From: Planctomycetota bacterium
GTDB lineage: Bacteria; Planctomycetota; UBA1135
NCBI GenBank assembly: GCA_027623585.1
Contig: JAQBVK010000129.1
Span: 1-6,875 of the forward strand
Length of the DNA stretch: 6,875 bases
Direction of reading: 5' to 3'
Shown here: in pieces, positions 1 to 4,639 of the stretch
Layout: each line of letters starts with the position of its first letter
How positions within the stretch are numbered: position 1 is the stretch's first letter
Notes under the pieces: generated by a model
Told to the model about the DNA's origin: nothing
Database searches by the model: none
Seen by the model: the letters and a program-made list of their open reading frames with translations, nothing else
Made by a program: the position numbers and the translations under genes

Positions 1-4
1 CCCT

Positions 5-43
5 GCGCCCTGGCGGACTCCGGTCCGCCAGGGCGCTTTCTTT
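5..43 (+). terminator. Intrinsic terminator of a plus-strand gene left of the window
   Basis: A perfect 14-bp inverted repeat (bases 5-18 with 23-36) encloses the loop TCCG. It is closed by a C-G pair, which makes it a cUNCGg-type tetraloop, a class known for unusual stability. On the plus strand the stem is followed by TTTCTTT (37-43), as expected for rho-independent termination. The minus strand has no T-run after the stem, so it is a weaker terminator in that direction. The convergent ThiF-family gene stops at 61, only 17 bases away, so the hairpin may still protect its mRNA 3' end. The gene it serves is not in the window. Confidence 0.85.
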
Positions 44-60
44 GAAGGCACAGGGAAGAG

Positions 61-1086
61 TTAGGAGCCGACGGTCTCGGCGAGCAGTGCGTACGCTCGC
101 GCCGGATCTTCGGTGCCGCGCACCAACGCGCGGCCGTCGGCGAACAAGAACACTTCCAGGTCGCGCGCTTGGAAACGCAGCCAGCCCGCCTCTGCGCGCA
201 TCGCCGTGACGCTGCCTTGCAAGCGCGTTGCAATCGCTGCAAGATCCGGGGCGCTGCCGCTGCCGGGCACTTGCACTGCGTTGCCGCCGCAGACCGCCTC
301 GGCGGTGCGCGCGCCGCGCCGTCCATCCAGCCAATCGAAGCGGCGGGCAGTGCAACACGGGCAGGCCGGATCGCGCTCCGCGCGGATGCTGCGCACCTCG
401 TGGGTCCACAGGTCGGCGTGCAAGAAACCGCGCAGGGCGGCGTCACTGCGTCCGGCCAGGATCTTGATGGCTTCGCCGGCGGCGAGACCCGCGATCACGG
501 CGACTGCGGGGCCGAGCACGCCCGCGCTGCGGCAGGTCGGTTCCCCGGCGGCGTCGGGCGGCTCGGGCCAGGTGCAACGCAAGCACGGGCCCTCCGGCAA
601 CACCGCGCCGACCATGCCGTAGGTCGCGACCACACCGGCGTAGACGTAGGCGCGGGCGCGCGACACCGCCCAATCGTTCAACAACCAACGCGTGGCGAAG
701 TTGTCGGTGCCGTCGAGCACGAGATCAGCCGCGTCGAGCAATCGCGCGGCGTTGCGCGCCTCGAGGTCGGCGGCGTGCGCGTCGATGCGAATCTCGGAGT
801 TCACAGCGGCGAGGCGCGCGCGCGCAGCCTCGGCCTTGGGGCGCGCTTGCTCGGCGTCGGCCTCGACGTAGAGCGTCTGGCGTTGCAGGTTCGGCCAGTC
901 CACGACGTCGCGGTCGATCAAGATCAGGCGTCCAACGCCGGCGCGCGCGAGCAGGTCGGCGCCCACCGAACCCAGCGCGCCGAGTCCGACCACCGCAGCG
1001 CAAGCCTCACCCAAACGGGTCTGACCCGCGGCGCCGATCTCCGGCACCCGGATCTGTCGGTCGTAGCGCGCGGCGCGATCGTCCAT
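61..1086 (-). CDS. ThiF/MoeB/HesA-family adenylyltransferase (E1-like)
   Basis: A 341-residue E1-like enzyme. The family adenylates the C-terminal glycine of a small ubiquitin-like sulfur carrier (ThiS or MoaD type) in the cytoplasm, ahead of sulfur transfer for thiamine or molybdopterin. Visible features are the N-terminal RYDRQI (7-12), which includes the family's arginine finger; the nucleotide-binding GLGALG (34-39); the acidic DRD (58-60); NLQRQ (66-70); Lys84; and DGTDNF (125-130). Two Cys pairs, CLRC (168-171) and C242/C245, match the structural zinc site. Cys185 before SAGVLGP occupies the ThiF/MoeB cysteine position. About 90 C-terminal residues (250-341), containing CGGNAVQV, form an extra domain that is not a recognisable rhodanese. 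I chose the ATG at 1086 because the frame upstream runs through two tRNA genes and because the family normally begins just before RYxRQ. The start lies 13 nt after the tRNA-Leu 3' end. No sulfur-carrier gene is nearby, so ThiF and MoeB cannot be told apart. Confidence 0.9.
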   Translation of the reverse strand: MDDRAARYDRQIRVPEIGAAGQTRLGEACAAVVGLGALGSVGADLLARAGVGRLILIDRDVVDWPNLQRQTLYVEADAEQARPKAEAARARLAAVNSEIRIDAHAADLEARNAARLLDAADLVLDGTDNFATRWLLNDWAVSRARAYVYAGVVATYGMVGAVLPEGPCLRCTWPEPPDAAGEPTCRSAGVLGPAVAVIAGLAAGEAIKILAGRSDAALRGFLHADLWTHEVRSIRAERDPACPCCTARRFDWLDGRRGARTAEAVCGGNAVQVPGSGSAPDLAAIATRLQGSVTAMRAEAGWLRFQARDLEVFLFADGRALVRGTEDPARAYALLAETVGS

Positions 1087-1099
1087 GGCCTCATGCGGC

Positions 1100-1184
1100 T
1101 GGTGCGGGAGGGGGGACTCGAACCCCCACATCTCTCGATACCAGGACCTAAACCTGGCGCGTCTGCCAATTCCGCCACCCCCGC
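1100..1184 (-). tRNA. tRNA-Leu (anticodon UAG)
   Basis: The minus strand folds as an 85-nt cloverleaf. It has a 7-bp acceptor stem (GCGGGGG with CTCCCGC), discriminator A, and an encoded CCA at 1100-1102. The anticodon stem is CCAGG/CCTGG with loop TTTAGGT, placing anticodon TAG at 1148-1150. The variable arm is long, with an ATC/GAT stem, as in class II tRNAs, and the T arm is GGGGG-TTCGAGT-CCCCC. It reads CUA/CUG-type leucine codons. It sits 24 nt downstream of tRNA-His and 13 nt upstream of the ThiF-family start codon on the same strand. Confidence 0.97.
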
Positions 1185-1208
1185 GAACCCAGCCTTCCCG
1201 CAGCGGAA

Positions 1209-1285
1209 TGGGGTGGGTGACGGGATTTGAACCCGCGGCCCCCAGTACCACAAACTGGTGCTCTAACCGACTGAGCTACACCCAC
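1209..1285 (-). tRNA. tRNA-His (anticodon GUG)
   Basis: A 77-nt cloverleaf on the minus strand. The acceptor stem GTGGGTG pairs with CACCCAC, followed by discriminator C and an encoded CCA (1209-1211). The anticodon stem is CCAGT/ACTGG with loop TTGTGGT, giving anticodon GTG at 1249-1251. Discriminator C73 together with a genome-encoded G at position -1 (base 1286) is the bacterial tRNA-His identity pair, which independently confirms the call. It lies 63 nt after the aminotransferase stop codon and 24 nt before tRNA-Leu. Confidence 0.97.
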
Positions 1286-1348
1286 CACTCTGCGGGCGGA
1301 AAGTGTAACGCCTTGCTCGCGCTGCGGCCAACGCGGGCCGGCGGGGAT

Positions 1349-2251
1349 TCAGACCAGGACTTCGTCGTCCGAGGAGCGCACGAACTCGCGGAACAAGGTC
1401 TTCAGGCGCGCGGTGAGCGGGCCTTCCGCGCCGCTGCCGATGGTGCGCCCGTCGACCTCGATCACGGGGACCAATTCGCCCATGGTGCCGGTGCAGAACA
1501 CTTCTTCGGCGCGGTAGACCTCGGAGAGTGAGAGGTCGCAGACCGTGTGAGGCAAGGATTCGGTCGCGCAGATGCGCAGCACCGCCGAGCGCGTGATGCC
1601 CTCGGGGCAGTGATTCACGTGCGGCGTGCGCACCACGCCATCTTCGACCACGAAGACGTGGGTGGCGTTGGTCTCGGCGACGAAGCCGCGTGGATCGAGC
1701 ATCAGCGCGTCGTCGGCGCCGGCGTGATTGGCCTGGATCTTGGCCAGGATGCTCTGCAGCAGATTGCTGTGATGGATCTTCGGATCGAGGCCGTCGGGCG
1801 CGAAGCGGCGGATCGCGGAGGTGATCAACCGAATGCCGGCGGAGCCGTAGACCGGCGCCTTCCACTCGGCGAGCACGATCAGGGTGGGTCCGACGGTGTT
1901 GAGGCGCGGATCCATGCCGCTGGTGAACTTGATGCCGCGCGTGAGCGTGAGCCGCAGGTGCGCGCCGTCGCGCATGCCGTTGGCGTGGAGCGTCTTCCGA
2001 ATCTCTTCCTTGATCGTGGCCTTGGGCGGAATGTGCGCGAAGGCGAGTGCCTGCGCAGAGTGGGTGAGCCGATCGAGGTGCGCTTCGAGTTGAAAGATCT
2101 TGCCGTCGTAGAGACGCAGGCCTTCCCACACCGCGTCGCCGCCCTGCACCGCGGAGTCGAAGGGGCTGACGCCGGCCTCGTTGCGATGCTTCAGCACGCC
2201 GTGGACGTTGACCAGCAGGTCCTGATTGCGCGGATCGAACTTTTGCAGCAT
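1349..2251 (-). CDS. Class IV PLP aminotransferase, branched-chain (IlvE) type
   Basis: A 300-residue fold-type IV aminotransferase, a usual length for bacterial branched-chain aminotransferases. These move the amino group between glutamate and leucine, isoleucine or valine in the cytoplasm. The N-terminal block GDAVWEGLRLYDGKIF (38-53) followed by HLDRL (58-62), and the RLTLTRG block (100-106), resemble IlvE proteins. Lys158 in DPKIHHSNLLQSILAK is the expected Schiff-base lysine, and Glu193 (VAETNATHVF) is the expected pyridine-nitrogen glutamate. GITRSAVL (218-225) and TGTMGELVPV (254-263) are the phosphate-binding and C-terminal signatures. The surroundings of Lys158 (K-x4-NLL) look more like D-amino-acid aminotransferase than the common IlvE form, so substrate is less certain than family; aminodeoxychorismate lyase is a further alternative. 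The ATG lies 20 nt after the tRNA-Arg 3' end, and no Shine-Dalgarno sequence is visible there. Confidence 0.92.
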   Translation of the reverse strand: MLQKFDPRNQDLLVNVHGVLKHRNEAGVSPFDSAVQGGDAVWEGLRLYDGKIFQLEAHLDRLTHSAQALAFAHIPPKATIKEEIRKTLHANGMRDGAHLRLTLTRGIKFTSGMDPRLNTVGPTLIVLAEWKAPVYGSAGIRLITSAIRRFAPDGLDPKIHHSNLLQSILAKIQANHAGADDALMLDPRGFVAETNATHVFVVEDGVVRTPHVNHCPEGITRSAVLRICATESLPHTVCDLSLSEVYRAEEVFCTGTMGELVPVIEVDGRTIGSGAEGPLTARLKTLFREFVRSSDDEVLV

Positions 2252-2271
2252 GACGGGGGAGTGCGAGGGAG

Positions 2272-2348
2272 TGGCCCGGCCGGGAGGACTTGAACCTCCA
2301 ACCGTCGGATTAGAAATCCGATGCTCTATCCAGTTGAGCTACGACCGG
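2272..2348 (-). tRNA. tRNA-Arg (anticodon UCU)
   Basis: A 77-nt cloverleaf on the minus strand. The acceptor stem CCGGTCG pairs with CGGCCGG (one T-G wobble), followed by discriminator G and an encoded CCA at 2272-2274. The anticodon stem is TCGGA/TCCGA with loop TTTCTAA, giving anticodon TCT at 2312-2314. The T arm is GGAGG-TTCAAGT-CCTCC. It decodes AGA/AGG, which are normally rare in GC-rich genomes. Its first 23 nt overlap the 3' end of the lipoprotein reading frame on the same strand, and its 3' end is 20 nt before the aminotransferase start codon. Confidence 0.97.
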
Positions 2349-3000
2349 TTCGGGGAGGAGATTCTAGGTCTTCCCGAAACTCGTCCTCCATCAACTCGAG
2401 CAGCCTTCGCCAGATCTCGGCTTCTTGACGCCGAAGTGCCGGATAGGCATGGAGATGCTGATCGCGGTGCGCGAGATACTGCAGACACCAAAGGCGGTAC
2501 TCCGAGCGACATGTTCGACAAGCCAATACGGTCACGAAGTCGTCGCGCAGGTAGCAACCGACGCGCTGCGTGAGTCGCGCGTTCGGGTACTCCGCAGTTC
2601 TCGGACCAAAAACATCCGCCCATTGATTGATCGAGAAGCCTCCGGCCAAGGCGTCGGAGCCCTGCAGTTTCTCGGAGACGTCGAAATCCTGCACGTAGGT
2701 GATGCGGTTGAACTCCAGGCCGGCCTGCGCACGGGCGGGTAGGTGCTCGAGCCGAGTTCCGTGCACGACGTAATGGGGGTCCTCGAAGGTCGTCGTCCAA
2801 GTCTCGGCGTCCTCTGTCGCCCTCTGCAGGCGCTCCTCCAAGTCGAGGGCGGGCGCGAACGTGAAGAACTCCCAGCGCGCGAGCTCCATCCGAGCCTCCT
2901 GATCCAATCCGCAGTCTTCCCCAAGTGGGGAAGGCAGGTGCAATGGCTGGGTACAAGCTGCCAGAAGCAGGAACGCGGCTGGCACCCGAACTCCGTGCAT
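2326..3000 (-). CDS. Hypothetical lipoprotein, cysteine-containing
   Basis: A 224-residue protein I do not recognise. The N-terminus MHGVRVPAAFLLLAAC is a short lipoprotein signal peptide with lipobox LAAC, so Cys16 would be lipidated and the protein membrane-anchored outside the cytoplasm. The mature part has five more cysteines (30, 149, 161, 164, 172), including CRTC (161-164), which could form disulfides or bind a metal. The C-terminal third (about 176-212) is charged and probably helical. I chose the ATG at 3000 because it puts the lipobox at the right distance and overlaps the preceding TGA as TGATG, suggesting translational coupling. A TTG 57 nt upstream would add an Arg-rich leader and spoil the signal peptide. 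The last seven codons and the TAG lie inside tRNA-Arg, which is unusual. Function unknown. Confidence 0.72.
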   Translation of the reverse strand: MHGVRVPAAFLLLAACTQPLHLPSPLGEDCGLDQEARMELARWEFFTFAPALDLEERLQRATEDAETWTTTFEDPHYVVHGTRLEHLPARAQAGLEFNRITYVQDFDVSEKLQGSDALAGGFSINQWADVFGPRTAEYPNARLTQRVGCYLRDDFVTVLACRTCRSEYRLWCLQYLAHRDQHLHAYPALRRQEAEIWRRLLELMEDEFREDLESPPRTGRSSTG

Positions 3001-3146
3001 CAACGCTCTGCGGCGCGCGCCACCGCGACTCCCGTGCGCCAACCAATGATTCCCCAAATGGGTCCCATGAGGAAGAATAGGAAGCCGCCGAACTGCGGTT
3101 GCGCGGGAATCGCGAGCGTTAGCAGGATGGAGCCCAGTCCGATCAC
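3000..3146 (-). CDS. Short membrane-protein frame, probably the continuation of the upstream gene
   Basis: Directly after the amber codon at 3161-3159 the same frame stays open for 52 codons to a TGA at 3002-3000. The encoded peptide is clearly membrane-like: IGLGSILLTLAIP, then PQFGG, then FLFFLMGPIWGIIGW, ending in a charged VARAAER tail. The only standard start near its beginning is GTG at 3146, which gives 48 residues but leaves a first hydrophobic segment too short to span a membrane. Read together with the codons before the stop (RGALLG), that segment becomes a full-length helix. I therefore favour this as the C-terminal half of one membrane protein interrupted by TAG, not an independent gene. 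Its TGA overlaps the lipoprotein ATG by one base (TGATG). Confidence 0.5.
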   Translation of the reverse strand: MIGLGSILLTLAIPAQPQFGGFLFFLMGPIWGIIGWRTGVAVARAAER

Positions 3147-3158
3147 GCAGGAACCCGC

Positions 3159-3539
3159 CTAGCCGAGCAAGGCGCCGCGCGTCGCCGCGCGCTCGGCGGC
3201 GTCGAGGCCGAGTTCCTCGCGCAACTTCCAGGCGCGGCCGGTCATCAGCGTCAACACCAGGAAGATTCCGCTGAAGCCGCCTGCGTAGAGCAGCATGACC
3301 TGTTGTCCCGAATCATCCATGCCGGGCGCCTCGCCGCCGACCAGGTTGCCGCTGATCAGGACTTCGGCGAGGAACTTCAGCGGATAGACGTAGAAGACCA
3401 CGCAGAACAGCAGAGCGCCGTTGAGCGCCACCGTCAGCGCATCCTCGAAACCGTAGCGACGATGGAATTGGTAGTGCTGATACCAGACCCAGATCAGGAA
3501 GGCGAAGCGCAGCGCGAAGGCCGAAAACTGCCAGAACAT
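3159..3539 (-). CDS. Multi-pass membrane protein of unknown function, likely cut short by an amber codon
   Basis: A 126-residue protein from the ATG at 3539. It has three evident hydrophobic segments: around FALRFAFLIWVWY near the N-terminus, VALNGALLFCVVFYVYPL in the middle, and MLLYAGGFSGIFLVLTLM toward the C-terminus. A charged stretch, RAWKLREELGLDAAERAATR, follows the third segment. I do not recognise a family. I preferred this start to earlier in-frame starts (up to 3662) because the extra residues would be Arg/Lys-rich, non-hydrophobic and overlap the divergent PDZ gene. It ends with GALLG then TAG. The same frame then continues with two more hydrophobic segments, so the intact form may be about 179 residues with five helices. 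It is the first gene of the minus-strand block, upstream of the lipoprotein gene. Confidence 0.68.
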   Translation of the reverse strand: MFWQFSAFALRFAFLIWVWYQHYQFHRRYGFEDALTVALNGALLFCVVFYVYPLKFLAEVLISGNLVGGEAPGMDDSGQQVMLLYAGGFSGIFLVLTLMTGRAWKLREELGLDAAERAATRGALLG

Positions 3540-3601
3540 GCCGCTCAACTTGGCGCCGCTGCCGGGGACTTCGAGCGACGCATGATGACAGAGCCAGCGG
3601 C

Positions 3602-3673
3602 CCCGTTTTTGCTCAGGGCGGCTACCTGGGCGTTTCCCTCGAGAGCGGCGAGACCGATGCACTGGGCGCAGTC
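3602..3673 (+). other. In-frame 5' extension of the PDZ gene lacking a start codon
   Basis: In the frame of the downstream PDZ protein these codons read PVFAQGGYLGVSLESGETDA followed by LGAV. GGYLGVSL is the expected first beta-strand and carboxylate-binding (GLGF-type) loop of a PDZ domain, so this stretch is very probably coding. VFAQ also resembles a signal-peptidase cleavage site. The frame is open back to a TGA at 3422, yet I find no ATG, GTG or TTG between that stop and the GTG at 3674. No hydrophobic signal-peptide core appears upstream in this frame. A frameshift, a nearby deletion or a non-standard start would explain this. Confidence 0.6.
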
Positions 3674-4456
3674 GTGGCCACCGTCGAGACGCGCTCCGCT
3701 GCGGCGGTGATGGGGCTCCAGGTCGGCGACCGCATCACGCGCGTCGACGCGGTGCAGGTCGCCGACGCGCGCGCGCTCGCCGCCGTGATCGGCGCCCGCA
3801 TGCCGGGCGAGATCGTCGAGATCCGGCTGGTGCGCGGCGATCAAGTGAAAGAAATCCTCGGCGTCCTGGGTCGTCGTCCGCCGACGAGTTGGAATGGCGG
3901 CGGCGAGGTGCCACCGCGCCCGCGCTTCGACCTGCTCCCGCCGGTTGCTCCGCCGCCGGCCCGCGGGACGGCGGAAGAGGAGTTGCATCTCGACATCCGC
4001 GAATTCGTCCCACGCGAGAGCCAAGCTTGGGACGATCGCGAGTCCGATTTGCCGAGCCCGCGCGCACGGCTTCGCGGTTTCGATTTCGAGGACTTCGCGC
4101 CGCAGTTGGAAGAGATGCGCGAGCAACTCGAACGCCTACAGCTTCGCCACCAGGATTTGATGAAGGATCTGAAGGCGCAGATGCTCGGCCTGGACCTCGA
4201 GTTGCGCGCGCCCCGCTTCGACTTGACTCTCCCGCAGAACGGCCGGGACGGAAAAATGCACACCAGCGTCCAGCTGGGCTATCCGGAAGCCACGCCCGCC
4301 GCGGAACGCGACCGCCTGCGGGCTGAGGCGATCGAGAAGTATGGATCGGAGGTCAAGGTCGAGTTCTCCGGTACCGGGACCAGCGTGCGGATCGAGCGCA
4401 GCGTCGGCAGCGCAAACCAGGACACCAAGCACCGCGAAGGTCAGCGGGACTTCTAG
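3674..4456 (+). CDS. PDZ-domain protein with coiled-coil segment, 5' end unresolved
   Basis: 260 residues from GTG 3674, which is simply the first standard start in the frame. The PDZ fold begins upstream, and here residues 1-67 give its remainder: SAAAVMGLQVGDRITRVD (8-25), then VADARALAAVIG, then GEIVEIRLVRG. Such domains bind peptide C-termini and are common in envelope quality-control proteins. No protease domain is present, so it is not a complete DegP/HtrA enzyme. A proline-rich linker (77-97) leads to an acidic region and a likely coiled coil, LEEMREQLERLQLRHQDLMK (145-164). The C-terminal part (about 195-242) looks alpha/beta and ends in a charged tail. It may act as an envelope scaffold, but the location depends on the missing N-terminus. 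It is divergent from the membrane-protein gene at 3539, and a strong terminator 20 bases after its TAG makes it a single-gene unit. Confidence 0.78.
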   Translation: MATVETRSAAAVMGLQVGDRITRVDAVQVADARALAAVIGARMPGEIVEIRLVRGDQVKEILGVLGRRPPTSWNGGGEVPPRPRFDLLPPVAPPPARGTAEEELHLDIREFVPRESQAWDDRESDLPSPRARLRGFDFEDFAPQLEEMREQLERLQLRHQDLMKDLKAQMLGLDLELRAPRFDLTLPQNGRDGKMHTSVQLGYPEATPAAERDRLRAEAIEKYGSEVKVEFSGTGTSVRIERSVGSANQDTKHREGQRDF

Positions 4457-4476
4457 GCAGCCCCATTTCGCGTTAT

Positions 4477-4516
4477 CCGAGCCGTCCGGCCTCCGGGCGG
4501 CTCGGTCACTTTTTTT
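4477..4516 (+). terminator. Intrinsic terminator of the PDZ gene
   Basis: A 13-bp stem (4477-4489 with 4493-4505, one T-G wobble) with a 3-nt CCT loop is followed by TCAC and seven T (4510-4516). It begins 20 bases after the TAG at 4456. The stem is GC-rich throughout, so this should be an efficient rho-independent terminator. It separates the PDZ gene from the two exported-protein genes downstream, which implies that those have their own promoter in 4517-4639. Confidence 0.92.
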
Positions 4517-4639
4517 CTGCCGGAGCTTGTTCTGAGGTAGGCTTGAGGGCCACCCCACACCGGTGGCGCGGATGGGGGTTGTTCTGGCTGATACACTGGC
4601 CTTTCTAGCCTGGATTCCATCAACACCCACGAAAGCACG

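Noticed and set aside
169..1230. 353-codon plus-strand open frame opposite the ThiF-family gene and tRNA-Leu
   Set aside because: It is an antisense shadow common in GC-rich DNA. It crosses a tRNA gene and shows no recognisable domain, while the opposite strand has clear E1 motifs.
1087..1251. N-terminal extension of the ThiF-family frame to 1251
   Set aside because: It runs through tRNA-Leu and into tRNA-His, and the translation is that of tRNA sequence. The family's conserved start (RYDRQI) follows ATG 1086 directly.
1547..2293. 248-codon plus-strand open frame opposite the aminotransferase
   Set aside because: It is antisense to a gene with intact PLP-enzyme motifs, and its start and end overlap a tRNA region. 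The composition is low-complexity charged sequence.
2339..3046. Alternative minus-strand 235-codon frame over the lipoprotein region
   Set aside because: The translation is Arg/Gly/Pro-rich without a signal peptide or structure. The competing frame has a lipobox and a normal composition.
3001..3057. TTG start at 3057 for the lipoprotein
   Set aside because: It would place an Arg-rich stretch before the signal peptide. ATG 3000 gives a correctly spaced lipobox and overlaps the preceding stop as TGATG.
3303..3710. Plus-strand frame over the membrane-protein gene, including ATGs at 3582/3585
   Set aside because: Most of it is antisense to hydrophobic transmembrane coding. Past 3600 it is out of frame with the PDZ domain and soon becomes Arg/Pro-rich before stopping.
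3674..4456. Assignment of the PDZ protein as a DegP/HtrA protease
   Set aside because: No trypsin-like domain or GNSGG motif is present. The PDZ segment is followed by a proline-rich linker and coiled coil.
4560..4610. Possible sigma-70 promoter before the gene at 4640 (TTGTTC and GATACA)
   Set aside because: The two hexamers are only about five bases apart, far from the required 16-18, and no better pair was found. A promoter is expected here but cannot be placed.
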